A stretch of 64,000 nucleotides of DNA from Bubalus kerabau. Lineage: Eukaryota > Chordata > Mammalia > Artiodactyla > Bovidae. Under the pieces are notes generated by a model that saw only the letters and a list, made by a program, of their open reading frames with translations, was not told where the DNA came from and ran no database searches. Position 1 is the first letter of the stretch. Every line of letters starts with the position of its first letter. Made by a program: the position numbers and the translations under genes. Positions 10,830 to 21,263 of the stretch are shown here, piece by piece. Where the stretch lies: NCBI RefSeq assembly GCF_029407905.1, contig NC_073627.1:157113697-157177696 (forward strand), written 5' to 3'.

Positions 10830-11062
10830 ATTCCACAGTAAAAAGAAAAATAGCTCAATATAGGCCAGTGCTTACTTTGTGACATGTAAAAAATGAGCTT
10901 AAATTAGGTTGAAAATCTAAACATAAAAGTAAAGCTATAAAACTCTTAGAAGAAAACATAGCAGAAAATCTTCATGATTTTGGTGCCTTAATGTGACATC
11001 ACAAATACAGCCAGTAAAAGAAAAATAGATAAACTGCTTCTGTCAAAATGAAAAACTTCTGT
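10830..11062 (+). mobile_element. Old L1 ORF2 fragment, segment 1
   Basis: Late ORF2 text of an ancient L1 (aactcttagaagaaaacatagcagaaaatcttcatgattttgg). It continues at 11222-11331 and 15118-15990; the gaps are younger insertions. No open frame survives. Confidence 0.75.
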
Positions 11063-11221
11063 GGGGACTTCCCTGGTAGTTCAGTGGGTAAGAGTCTAAA
11101 CTTCCAGGGCAGGGGACCCTGATTCGATCCCTGGTCAAGAGATTAGATCCCACATGCCACATATAAGACCTGAAACAGGTAAATAAATAAATAACTATTA
11201 AAACAACAACAACAACAACAC
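11063..11221 (+). mobile_element. CHR-type SINE inside the old L1
   Basis: Sense copy: gggacttccctggtag head, B box gattcgatccc at about 11119, ends taaataaataaataac then an (AAC)n tail at 11201-11220. The L1 text is continuous on both sides. Confidence 0.85.
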
Positions 11222-11331
11222 TTTGGTGCATCAAAGAAACACTCTCAAAAGAGTAGAAAGACAACCCACAGAATGTGGGGAAATGTTTACAAATCACATA
11301 CCTGATAAGGGATTATCATCTAGAATAGACA
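11222..11331 (+). mobile_element. Old L1 ORF2 fragment, segment 2
   Basis: Continues segment 1: acccacagaatgtggggaaatg, acaaatcacatacctgataagggattatcatctagaata. It stops where BovB text begins (ccaacaacac at 11332). Confidence 0.75.
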
Positions 11332-12072
11332 TCCAACAACACATGAGACGACTCTACACACAGACATCACCAGATGGTCAAAACCAAAATCGGATTGATT
11401 ATAGTCTTTGCAGCCAAAAATGGAGACGCTCTATACAGTCAGCAAAATCAAGACCTGGAGCTGACTGCGGCTCAGATCATGTGCTCCTTATTGCAAAATC
11501 CAGGCTTAACTTGAAAAAAGTAGGGAAAACCGCTAGGCCATTCAGGTATGACTTAAATCTGTTATGATTATACAGTGGAGGTGATGAATAGATTCAAAGG
11601 ATTAGATCTGGTAGAGTGCCTGAAGAACTATGGACAGAGGTTCATAAAACCTCTGTCCATATACAGAAGACAGTGACCAAAATCATCCCAAAGAAAAAGA
11701 AATGCAAGAAGGCAAAGTGGTTGTCTCAGGAGGTTTTACAAATACCTGAGAAAAGAAGAGAAGTGAAAGGCAAAGGAGAAAAGGAAAGATACACTCAACT
11801 GAATGCAGAGTTCCAGAGCAAAGCAAGGAGAGATAATAAAGCCTTCTTAAGTGAACACCACAAAGAAATAGAAGAAGGCAATAGAATGGGGGAGACTAGA
11901 GATGTCTTCGAGAAAATGGGAGATATCAAAGGCACATTTATTCAAAGATGGGCATGATAAAGGACAGAAACAGTAAGGATTTAACAGAACCAGAAGAGAT
12001 TAAAAAGAAGTGGCAAGAATACATAGAAGAACTATACAAAAAAAGATCTAATGACCAAATAACCACAATGGT

Positions 12073-12507
12073 GTGTTCACTCATCTAGAGCCAGACATCC
12101 CGGAGTGTGAAGACAAGTGGGCCTTAGGAAGCATTATGCTGAACAAAGCTAGTGGAGGTGATGGAATTCCAGCTGTGCTATTTAAAACCCTAAAATATGA
12201 TGCTGTTAAAGTGCTGCACTCAGTATGTCAGCAAATTTGGAAAACTCAGCAGTGGCCACAGGACTGGAAAAGGTCAGTTTTCATTTCAATTCCAAAGAAG
12301 AACAATGCCAAAAAATGTTCAAACTACTGTACAATTGTACTCATTTCACATGCTATTAATAGCAAGGTTATATTCAAAATCCTTCCAGCTAGTCTTCAGC
12401 AGCACATGAATCAAGAGCTTCCAGATGTACCAGCTGGGTTTGGAAGAGGCCGAGGAACCAGAGATCAAATTGCCAACATTTGGTGGATCATAGAGAAAAC
12501 AAGGTAA
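12073..12507 (+). pseudogene. BovB RT relic, N-terminal part
   Basis: Open frame of 144 codons with the RT entry text (ASGGDGIPAVLFK, WPQDWKRSVFISIPKK, PDVPAGFGRGRGTRDQI). It ends at a stop shortly before the inserted segment at 12561; box A text appears only in pieces on either side of the insert. The start ATG is internal. Confidence 0.8.
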
Positions 12508-12562
12508 TTCCAGAAAAAACATCTACTTCTGCTTCATTGACTATGCTCAAGACTTTGACTAG

Positions 12563-12697
12563 AAGAACAATGGCAACCCACTCCAGTACTCTTGCCTGGA
12601 AAATCCCATGGACGGAGGAACCTGGTAGGCTGCAGTCCATGGGGTCACACAGAGTCGGACACGACTGAAGTGACTTCGCAGCAGCAGCACGAAGTTA
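12563..12697 (+). mobile_element. Partial Bov-A/Bov-tA SINE within the insert
   Basis: Sense body only (acaatggcaacccactccag to gacttcgcagcagcagcac), lacking the tRNA head. It forms the 5' end of the retroposed insert, so truncation probably dates from the insertion. Confidence 0.85.
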
Positions 12698-12827
12698 TAA
12701 GCATAATGTAGATGGATCCTAAACTACATATCATGTGTAATTCATAAAAGAGATTGTGCTTACATAAAGAAATGATCCTCAAGTGTAGAATTAATGGACT
12801 TTTAGATATGCAGATGACACCACCCTT

Positions 12828-13199
12828 ATGGCAGAAAGTGAAGAGAAACTAGAAAGCCTCCTGATGAAAGTGAAAGAGGAGAGTGAAAAAGTTGGCTTAA
12901 AGCTCACCATTCAGAAAATTAAGATCATGGCATCTGGTCCCATCACTACATGGGAAATAGATGGGGAAACAGTGTCAGACTTTATTTTTTGGGGCTCCAA
13001 AATCACTGCAGATGGTGACTGCAGCCAGGAAATTAAAAGACGCTTACTCCTTGGAAGAAAAGTTATGACCAACCTAGATAGCATGTTAAAAAGCAGAGAC
13101 ATTACTTTGCCAACAAAGGTCCATCTAGTCAAGGCTATGGTTTTTCCAGTTGTCATGTATGGATATGAAAGTTGGACTGTGAAGAAAACTGAGCGCTGA
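12828..13199 (+). pseudogene. BovB RT C-terminal relic
   Basis: Open frame of 123 codons, from just after the YADD box to WTVKKTER, then a stop at 13197. It is coding text of BovB with no upstream start or domain. Confidence 0.8.
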
Positions 13200-13377
13200 A
13201 GAATTTATGCTTTTGAACTGTGGTGTTGGAGAAGACTCTTGAGAGTGAGTCCCTTGGACTGCAAGGAGATGCAACCAGTCCATTCTAAAGGAGATCAGTC
13301 CTGGGTGTTCATTTGAAAGACTGATGCTAAAGCTGAAACTCCAGTACTTTGGCCACCTCAAGTGACGAGTTGACTCA

Positions 13378-13572
13378 TTGGAAAAGACTCTGATGCTGGC
13401 AGGGATTGGGGACAGGAGGAGAAGGGGACGACAGAGGATGAGATGGCTGGATGGCATCACCGACTCAATGGACATGAGTTTGGTTGAACTCCGAGAGTTG
13501 GTGATGGACAGGGGGGCCTGGCGTGCTGCGATTCATGGGGTCACAAAGAGTCGGACACGACTAAGTGACTGA
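13378..13572 (+). pseudogene. BovB C-terminal tail relic
   Basis: Sixty-four codons of the extreme C-terminal end of BovB ORF2, including the arginine-rich RRRGRQRMRWLDGITDSMD segment and the final RLSD stop. The ATG is internal. Confidence 0.85.
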
Positions 13573-13588
13573 ACTGAACTGAACTGAT

Positions 13589-14029
13589 ACAATATCCTTT
13601 CTGTGTTGGTGCTTGTATTTAAGACTGTAAATCTCATCAGCTTTTGCACAGTTAATGTCTCTATTAGACTTGTTAAAAAAAAGTATCTTCTATGGTTAAT
13701 AAAATGTAAAGACTGCACCTGCTATTATGCTAGCTTTCATTCTTACATATTTTCACAGGGAACTTGCTTTAATGAATTTATTTTGAGAAGTTTTAAATCA
13801 AATTCTATGTCAGGATTTTACATTGATGTCCAATAGGTGGTTAGATTTGTTCAATGTTAAAATAGGTATTATGGTAACTTCCTCATCAGTTAAATTACTA
13901 ATTTAAAGTATACCATGTTTTTTATTAAGAGAAACTAACTTATAGAGAAATTTGGCTGAGAATAGACAACTGTTAAGGCCCTTTGTTGTACAGAATGCTG
14001 TGCTTTAATATATCATGATGTTGTAATAG
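13589..14029 (+). other. Unassigned 3' part of the retroposed insert
   Basis: About 440 bp of AT-rich sequence between the ART2A tail and the poly(A). It has AATAAA at 13698-13703 and AATATA at 14007-14012. It reads like a 3' UTR; the only ORF is a 77-codon frame from 13603 that includes no known domain. Confidence 0.5.
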
Positions 14030-14495
14030 AAAAAAAAAAAAGACTTTGACTGTGTAGATCACAACAAACAGTGGAAAATCCTTAAAGAGATAGGAATACC
14101 AGACCACCTTCCCTGTCCCCTGAGAAACCTGTATGTAGGTCAAGAAGCATCAGTTAGAACCTTACATGGAACAATGGACTGGTTCGAAATTGGGAGAGGA
14201 GTACAACAAGGTCATATATTGTCAACCTGCTTATTTAACTTATATTCAGAGTACATCATGGAAAAGTCCTAGCTGGATGATTCACAAGCTAGAATCAAGA
14301 TTACTAGGAGAAATATCAGCAACCTCAGATATGCAGATGATACCACTCTAATGGCAGAAAGTGGAGAGGAACTAAAGAGCCTCTTGTGGAAGGTGAAAGA
14401 GGAGAGTGAAAAAAGCTGGCTTAAAACTTAACAGTCAAAAAACTAAGATCATGACATACAATCCCATCACTTCATGAAAAATAAAAGGAGAAAAA

Positions 14496-14834
14496 GTGGA
14501 AACAGCAACAGATTTCATTTTCTTGGGCTTCAAAATCACTGCAGGTGGTGACTGCAGCCATGAAATTAAAAGATGCTTGCTCTTTGGAAGAAAAGCTATG
14601 AAAAACCTAGACAGTGTGTTAAAAAGCAGAGACATCACTTTGCCAGCAAAGCTCTATCTAGTCAAAGCTATGGTTTTTTCAGTAGTCATGTATGGATGTG
14701 AGAGTTGGACCATAAAGAAGGCTGAGTGCAGAAGAATTGAAGCCTTTGAATTGTGGTGCTGGAGAAGACTTCTTGGGAATCCCTTGAACTGGACAGAGAT
14801 CAAACTAGTCGATCCTAAAGGAAATCAACCCTGA
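14496..14834 (+). pseudogene. BovB RT thumb region relic
   Basis: Open frame of 112 codons: TDFIFLGFKIT, KSRDITLPAKLYLVKAMVF, GCESWTIKKAECRRIEAFELWCWRRLLG. This is the part after YADD in the host BovB. It ends at a stop before the C-terminal segment at 14842-15027. Confidence 0.8.
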
Positions 14835-15117
14835 ATATTCATTGAAAAGACTGGTGCTGAAGCTGAAGCTCCAATACTTTGGTTACCTGATGGAAAGAGC
14901 CGACTCATTGGAAAAGACCCTGATACTGGAAATGATTGAAAGCAAAAGGAGAAGGGAAAGGCATAGGATGAGATGGTTAGATAGCATCATCAACTCAATG
15001 GATGTGAGTTTGTGCAAATTCTGGTAGATAGCGAAGGACAGGGAAGCCTGGTGTGCTGCAATCCATGGGGTTGCAAAGAGTGGGACACAACTTAGCAACT
15101 CAACAGCAACAACAACT

Positions 15118-15990
15118 CAACCGCAATTAAGCAAACAACCCAATTAAGAAGCGAATAAAGAATTTGAATTGACATTTCTCCAAAGAAATGTTATGTAGAT
15201 GACCATTAACACATGACAAGATGTTCAATATCTTTAGCTATTAGGAAAATACAATCATAACAACAATGAGCTGTCACTTTACACCTTTTAGGATAGCTAT
15301 AGTAAAAAGACAGATGATAATAAGTGTTGGTGACGATGTGGAGAAATTAGAATAGTCACAAACTGCTGGTAGAATTATAAAATAATGCAGCTGCTGTGGA
15401 AAACAGCTTTGCAGTGCCTCAAACAGCTAAACATACAGTTTTAATATGATCCAGCACTCCACACCCAGTGAGAAATGAAAATATACATCTACACAAACAC
15501 TTGTATACAAATGTTCCTAGCAGCAACTAGGACAACTAAAACAACTAGTTGTTTTCCTACGTGGAAACAACTCATTCATCAACTGATGAATGGATAAACA
15601 AAATATGGGATATTCTTACAACAGAATAGTGTTCAGGAATGAAGTTCTGTTACATGCTACAATACGGATGAACCTTGGAGACATTGTACTAAGAGAAATA
15701 ATTCAGTCACAAAAGACCATGTATTATATGGTTTCACTTACACAAAATGTCTAGAGGAGGCAAATCTAGAGACAGAATAGAGATTGGAAGTTACTGGGGC
15801 TGGGGTGAAAGGGTAAGTTGAGGGGTGATGGTTTAGAGATGTGGGGTTTCTCTTTGACATAATAAAAGTGTTTTAAAGTTGATTGTGGTGATGGATGCAT
15901 GATTCTGTGAATATAATAAAATCAATTCAGTTTTACACTTTAAATGGGTAAATTATATAGTATGTGAATAGTCTCAATAAAGCTGTTATA
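15118..15990 (+). mobile_element. Old L1 ORF2 end and 3' UTR, segment 3
   Basis: Continues the L1 after the BovB: cccaattaagaagcgaataaag, gacatttctccaaagaaatg, gaacaccattatcagaat-like text follows in eroded form, then aatagtgttcaggaatgaag. It ends around 15990 after a region of ttaaatgggtaaattatatag type. No frame survives. Confidence 0.75.
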
Positions 15991-16503
15991 AAATGCATAA
16001 CACATTTGCTTTTTAACACATTTTGTTGTGGCAGGTGTCTTAATAGAGCCTGGTTCCAAGTATAAAGGGACAAGAGCAGAAGGATGTGACTGTCCAACCT
16101 AAGAGGACAGGGGAGGTTTCCTAGAGGAGGTGATTCACCAGACATACCCACAAACAAGAGAAAGGCTTTGCAGGGGGCAGGGGGGCGGGCAGAAAAGCAT
16201 ATACAAAGGCCTGGAAACATGGCAAAACCCAGAACTTTCATAAGCATTTAGTTTGGCAGAAGAATAGGGGCAAGAGGGACAAAGAAGGGGATGAAAGTCC
16301 AGGTTGTGGGGAATCCAGCTAGTGGGGTTAGAGAGGTCGGCCTTTATCCTGTAGGAGATGGGATCTAGAAAAATCCTCTGGCACCAGAATGGAGGATGAA
16401 TCCGACAGAATTGGGTATTTACTACTTCCTGCATTGTCCCACTGCAGTTAGTACAAGACACAATAAAATATGTTTGTTTTTAATAAGTGTTTATATGCCA
16501 GTT
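15991..16503. other. Unassigned sequence
   Basis: G-rich on the plus strand near 16130-16190 (caggggggcgggc). Minus-strand frames of 104 and 108 codons overlap each other and are not recognisable. Confidence 0.4.
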
Positions 16504-16588
16504 GGGCTTCCTTGGTGGCTCAGATGGTAAAGAATCTGCCTGCGATGCAGGAGACCCAGGTTCCATCCCTGGGTTGGGAAGATAAATG
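16504..16588 (+). mobile_element. Bov-tA head fragment
   Basis: Only the tRNA-Glu-derived head: gggcttccttggtggctcag with the A box, and caggttccatccctggg with the B box. The Bov body is missing. Confidence 0.85.
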
Positions 16589-17309
16589 TAAGTTTGTGAC
16601 ATTCTAGGGGGAAAGAAAGGGTCTTTTTGATCTTGGCATCCCTCAGCCCAGCCTGGTGCAAGGCATAAAGTAGGTGCTGGGAAAATACTATTGAACTGCT
16701 ATTTATATGAGGATTCTAGAAAATACTACTTGGGTTATTACCTTAAAAATTACATGGGAGATTTTGTATGGCTCCTGTATTTTATTCACATAATGATATT
16801 AGGTGTAAAAAAACACCCTCAGATGCCAGTCAAGAGATGAGTTCTCAATAGGTGAGAGAATAGAGGTCTGAACTAGACCAATGGCTACAGGGATGAAGAA
16901 AGTGGACTAACTTGAGAACTCTTTAGGAAGTAGAGTAGATAACCCCCCATGGGACAAATAGAAGTGGGCACAAGAAAGAGGTTTCTTGGCTCACTCCCAG
17001 AAACTAGCTGGGTATTATTGGTATGACAGTAGAGTTAGAATGTGTCAGGGGCAGAAGGCACACAGGAATAAGCGGGTGAGAGAGGTGAGCTTAGCAAGGG
17101 GTGGGGACAGGAAAGTCAGAGTTGCATATGTGGAGTTTTAGGTGTTTGAGGAGCAAATAGATCTGAAACCTATGAGAATGGACCGGATTAGTTAATTCGG
17201 GGGGTGTGACCCGAAAAGCTTGCTTAAAAAAGCCCTGCACTGTTCCAATTTTAAGGGCAAGATAGGTTGCACAATTAGGTGCATTAAGTTACTACTGTAC
17301 CGTAGGCTT
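16589..17309. other. Unassigned purine-rich sequence
   Basis: About 720 bp with scattered GGTGAGAGAG and GTGGGGACAGG words. No repeat family or frame can be supported. Confidence 0.4.
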
Positions 17310-17584
17310 AAAAATCGCTGCTGCTGCTGCTGCTTCGCTTCAGTCCTGTCCGACTCTGTGCGACCCCATAGACGGCAGCCCACCAGGCCCCCTGTCCCTG
17401 GGATTCTCCAGGGAAGAACACTGGAGTGGGTTGCCATTTTCTTCTCCAATGCATGAAAGTGAAAAGTGAAAGTGAAGTCGCTCAGTCGTGTCTGACTCCT
17501 AGCGACCCCATGGACTGCAGCCTACCAGGCTCCTCCGTCCATGAGATTTTCCAGGCAAGAGTACTGGAGTGGGGTGCCATTGGT
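17310..17584 (-). mobile_element. Bov-A2 SINE, antisense
   Basis: Dimeric Bov-A element: a (GCT)5 tail, the first A unit, the linker atgcatgaaagtgaaaagtg, and the second A unit ending ggagtggggtgccattg. The two units are visible as repeated gagtcgg/cgactc words. 275 bp. Confidence 0.95.
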
Positions 17585-17689
17585 AAATTTTATATTATAT
17601 GTATTTTTTAACCACAATAAAACAGTAAGAAATAAAAATATCTAACTTCAATGTGAAAATAATATATGCTCACCATTGCAAAATTAAAA

Positions 17690-18030
17690 CCATACATAAA
17701 TTCTTTAAACCATAAATAGTCTACTGTACATAAGTAAAATACAAGCCACAGATATAATTTAAAACTTTATTGCAACCACTTTAAAAAAAGATAGAAACAT
17801 GTGAAATTAATTTTAATAAATTTTAATTTTAAATAATATATCAAAATGTTATTGTTTTGATATGTAATCAGCAGAAAGGATTAGTAAAGAGTTATTTTAC
17901 ATTCTCTTTTTTCACTAAAACTTCAAAATCCAATGTGTGTCTTATAGCACATTTCAACTCAGACTAGCCACATGTGGATTCAGTAGCCACATGTGGTTAG
18001 TGGACACTGTACTGAATAGTACAGATTTTG
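17690..18030. mobile_element. Possible MER5/Charlie-type hAT relic
   Basis: The words gactagccacatgtgg and gtagccacatgtggttagtgg, preceded by ttttacattctcttttttcac and a long AAATTTTAATTTTAA stretch, are those of the mammalian MER5/Charlie group of non-autonomous hAT elements. Ends are not exact and no target duplication was found. Confidence 0.55.
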
Positions 18031-18483
18031 GTTATAAAAGATCCTTGTAATTCCATTCTCAAGATAGCAAGTATTAATTACAACCTTTTTATATTTCAAG
18101 TTATTAAAATACATAGTCTTCTGTATTATCTTTTTGCTTCATAACTAAAAATAAACCAATATAAATTTTTTTAATGTTTTTTTCAAAGGGAAGAAGTGGA
18201 GACTGTGTAAAAAACTATTCTTTCAAGAGAACTTAGCTGCAAAATATAACAGAAAGAGTGGTTAACTAAATGATACAGGAAGGGAGGGAGTGTTGTTTTC
18301 TGATATTTAATAAGAAACACTTAAGCATATTTATAGGCCAAGGAAAGGAGACAAAAAGACACCCCAAGACAGAAAATAAAGGAATAGGGGTGTTAAAAAT
18401 TTAGTCTATCGTTATCCCATTATTTGGCCTTCTTATCACAAATTAAATTCCCACGTGTATTGTATTTGGATCCAGATTTGCTA

Positions 18484-18741
18484 TTCTGGGGGGCTTCCCT
18501 GGTGGCTCAGATGGTAAAGAATCCACCTACAGTGCAGAAGACTTGGATCTGATCCCTGGGTCAGGAAAATCCCCTGGAGAAGGGAATGGCCCATGGGATC
18601 CCAACGAGTCGCTGAGCAGCTGCTGCTGCTGCTGCTAAGTCGCTTCAGTCGTGTCCGACTCTGTGTGACCCCATAGACGGCAGCTCACCAGGCTCCCCTG
18701 TCCCTGGGATTCTCCAGGCAAGAACACTGGAGTGGGTTGCC
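18484..18741. mobile_element. Composite SINE: Bov-tA plus tail-to-tail Bov-A
   Basis: Left part (18490-18615) is a plus-strand Bov-tA with an internal deletion, ending caacgagtcgctgagcag. The right part (18616-18741) is a Bov-A unit in reverse, starting with its (GCT)n tail. The pair meet tail to tail at gagcagctgctgctg. The composite is flanked by ATTTGCTA at 18476-18483 and 18742-18749, so the two may have arrived together or one may have landed in the tail of the other. Confidence 0.7.
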
Positions 18742-18769
18742 ATTTGCTAACACTTTCCTATTCCAATTC

Positions 18770-18975
18770 ACTCTTCTATCTACTCACTTGCTGATACCAT
18801 TCTGTTGTAATTACTGAGGCTTTATAAATATGTTTTAATATCTGGTAAGACCATTATTTTCACCTCATTGTCCCCCTTCTTCTTAAGATTTTATTCCATT
18901 GGTTATTCTTGTTTGTTCATTTTTTCATTTAAATTTCAAAATCAACTTGTCTATTCCAAAAATAATCTTTATTTT
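18770..18975 (-). mobile_element. L1 ORF2 fragment, antisense
   Basis: Antisense ORF2 text (ctgataccattctgttgtaattactgaggctttataaatatg). It may resume after the following SINE for about 40 bp. Confidence 0.65.
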
Positions 18976-19243
18976 AAAAAACTGTTTATTTTTGGCTTCA
19001 TTGAGTCCTTGTATGGTCTTTCTCTAGTTGCAGTAAGCAGGGGCTACTCTCTAGTTTTGTTGGGTGGGCTTCTCATTGCGGTGGCTTCTCTTTTTGCACA
19101 GCCTGGGCTGTAGGGCACACCAGCTAAGTAGTTATGGAGAATGGGCTTAGTTGCCCTTTGGGATATTCCTGGTCCAAGGAACAAATATGTGTCCCCTGGA
19201 TTGGAAGGCAGATTCCTAACCACTGGACCACCAGGGAAGTCCA
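18976..19243 (-). mobile_element. CHR-type SINE, antisense, internally shortened
   Basis: Starts ttatttttggcttcattgagtcc, ends ccaccagggaagtcc followed by A13. At 268 bp it lacks part of the middle. The A-run on the head side is unusual and may belong to the host L1. Confidence 0.85.
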
Positions 19244-19546
19244 AAAAAAAAAAAATATCTCGATGATATTTTTATGAAGAAGAATTAAGTCTTGGTCAAT
19301 TCAATTCACATGTGCTCTTTCCTTCTGTTCTCAAACTAAACTACATTTCAATCTTACTTTTAAAGTACTCACAACAGCAGGAAATTAATAATGAAGAGAG
19401 ATGGCCAATGTTTGAGGCAGAAAAACAGAAAGAGTAGAGTCACAGAAGTCAGAGAAGAATACGGCAGTGACAGAGAATTCCAAATGCTTAGATAGAATGA
19501 ATGATACATAAACAGAAAAGTTTGTATGGATTTGCCTACAAGGAAG

Positions 19547-20135
19547 TGTCAGGGAGCAAAACTTGCCACCCCAAAATGTCCCTTTAGCATGCTGATTATT
19601 CTAGCTAAACTATTCTAGGCCCACAAGACTCAGGAAGAAAGTTTAACCTTCTCCCTAACTGCCTAAAATAATTTAAATACAGGGCTTGTCCCCAGAATAG
19701 AACTGTCACCAGAGATACCTGCACAGTATACAGTTTAGGGGTGGTGGCTGGAACTCTAGGCAGAGTCTAGAGGTCAGAGTTCACTCTGTATCCCATTGTC
19801 TCTGCAGGGTTAGAGTTAGCCCAGCAAACATTTGTTTACCAAACATTTGTTTTTCTATCTCTGGGTTGCCTTCCTTCCCTCTGAAGTCCCAAACTACTAC
19901 CCCAACACCCTCTTTTGTTTCTAGCTGATGATGGTAGTTATGTGAGGATTTCAACAGTTTTGGTGAGTTACTCAGTTTTCCTGTTGGTGAGTTACTCAGT
20001 TTTCCTGGATCTCTCCCATGTGTAGATGTTATTAAATTTTTTGTTTGATTTTTTTCTCCATTTAACTTGTTTCACATCAATTTAATTCTTAGACCAGCCA
20101 GAAGAAACTAGAAGGACAGACAGACATTTCTTTCA
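19547..20135 (+). mobile_element. Solo LTR of the TGTCAGGGAG family
   Basis: Begins TGTCAGGGAGCAAAACTTGC and ends near the words cttagaccagccagaagaa; the last few bases are eroded. It carries ATTAAA at about 20031 as a likely polyadenylation signal, followed by a U5-like stretch. No gag, pol or env is attached on either side. A 24-bp tandem duplication lies at 19960-20007. Retroviral class unassigned. Confidence 0.6.
19960..20007. repeat. 24-bp perfect tandem duplication in the LTR
   Basis: TTGGTGAGTTACTCAGTTTT followed by CCTG occurs at 19960-19983 and again at 19984-20007 without a mismatch. It lies upstream of the LTR polyadenylation signal. Confidence 0.95.
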
Positions 20136-20899
20136 GATAGAAATAATTGGTAACCTTGACAAGAAGAGTTTCCATGGAGTTGTAGGGACAAAGGCCCAAT
20201 TTCTGGGTGCTGAGGAAAGATTGGGAGACCAAATGAATTGGGTGTGTGTGTTCACTGCAAAGCAACAGAGAGGGACTGGGCATTAGACGGTAGCTGCAAA
20301 ATTGGGTGGGAAGCATTTTAATAAAGAAGATGTGAAAACATTCATAGCCTGAGAGGAGATACGTAGTAGAGAACAGGAGGTTAAAAATAGAAGGAAAGGA
20401 AGATGGAGCAAAAGATGCGGAGGTGTGACTCAGAGCACAGGTGGAGGATGAATCTTGGATCTGGGGTCATTTTAAAAAGAAAGAGAATGTCAACATATTT
20501 GCAAGTGTGGGATGAAGAACTGATTGGATCTATTTTCACTGTCAGGTAGGACTCAGGTCAAATGCAAGATGGTGAGGGACACTAATTGATCAGGAAAAAC
20601 GTCACCCTCGTTTGTAGTAACACCATTTGCTTGGTTATACTCCTTGGTGCTTGCATCCGAATAGAGGGTCAGCTGCAGACTGATTCAAAGTTAGAAGACT
20701 GTAGAAAGATAAGGAGATAAGGGCATAGTGGATACAGATGGAAAATAAGTTGATGTCATCAGTCACAGGATCTGGGGTGATCAATGAGGTAAGGAAAGGA
20801 ACAAGGGGCAGGAATAAGAGGACATAAATAATTGGCAGCGACAGAAAGGAAATGTCAAAGGACATGTGAGCTCCAAATCAGTGCTGGGATGTGGCAGGG
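20136..20899. other. Unassigned sequence
   Basis: Purine-rich, with no long plus-strand frame. No family recognised. Confidence 0.4.
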
Positions 20900-21263
20900 T
20901 GTTATGGACTGAATGTTTGCATTTGCTCCCCACACCCCCAAATTCGTATGCTGAAACCCTAATCCCAACATTATGGTATTAGGAAGTAGGGCCTTTGGGA
21001 GGTGACTAGGTCTTGAGGGTGAAGCCCTCACGAATGGGATTGACCCTCTCATAAAAGAGATCCTAAGAGGCCCCTCTCCCCTTCCATTATGTGAGGGTTC
21101 TTTGTGGAGATGTCTGTCTATGAACCAAGAAGAGCCCTCACCAGACAACAAATCTGTGGGCACCTTGATCATGGACTTTCAGTTTCCAGGATCATGAGAA
21201 AAAATTCCATTTTTAATAAGCTGCCCAGTTTATGGCTGCTTAGTCCATAGCAGCCCACATGGG
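20900..21263 (+). mobile_element. MLT1A-type MaLR LTR
   Basis: Near-complete ERVL-MaLR LTR: gttatggactgaatgtttgc, gctgaaaccctaatcccaac, ggcctttgggaggtgactagg, gccctcaccagacaac and the 3' text agtccatagcagccc. The AATAAA-equivalent before the end reads ttttaataagc. Sense orientation. Confidence 0.85.

Larger units (their letters stand above)
12804..13588 (+). mobile_element. ART2A-type BovB 3' piece within the insert
   Basis: Begins at the YADD region (tatgcagatgac at 12807-12818), runs through the RT thumb and C-terminal text, and ends in GACTGAACTGAACTGAACTGA. It is a second BovB copy inside the first and must not be joined to it when the host BovB is reconstructed by alignment. Confidence 0.9.
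12561..14041 (+). mobile_element. Polyadenylated retroposed insert with 12-bp target duplication
   Basis: A 1.48-kb segment inside BovB. AAGACTTTGACT lies at 12549-12560 and again at 14040-14051. The right end is an A12 run (14030-14041), preceded by AATATA at 14007-14012, a known variant polyadenylation signal at a normal distance. The left boundary TC|AAGA fits L1 endonuclease preference. The insert holds a partial Bov SINE, about 100 bp unassigned, a BovB 3' piece, and about 440 bp of unassigned DNA. This is how an L1-copied polyadenylated transcript would look. No ORF longer than 123 codons apart from BovB text. Source transcript not known. Confidence 0.75.
11332..15117 (+). mobile_element. 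BovB LINE copy, 5'-truncated, split by a 1.48-kb insert
   Basis: Plus-strand BovB beginning in the endonuclease domain and ending at the 3' tail (acttagcaactcaacagcaac). BovB text is continuous from 12560 to 14042 if 12561-14041 is removed. The remaining element is about 2.3 kb. It sits inside the old L1 (10.8-15.99 kb). About 15-20 bp of L1 seem to be missing at the site and no clean target duplication was found. Frames are broken at several points, and the YADD box is present at 14330-14341 (tatgcagatgat) although the surrounding frame is lost. Confidence 0.85.

Noticed and set aside
11201..11221. (AAC)n run considered as an independent microsatellite
   Set aside because: It is the tail of the CHR SINE.
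11223..11567. 114-codon frame that looks like a novel chimeric protein
   Set aside because: It starts in L1 text and continues in BovB endonuclease text across the insertion point; a by-product of nesting.
16504..16588. tRNA-like sequence considered as a tRNA gene
   Set aside because: It is the tRNA-Glu-derived head of Bov-tA; it lacks a proper anticodon arm and acceptor stem pairing. The same holds for all other tRNA-like heads here.
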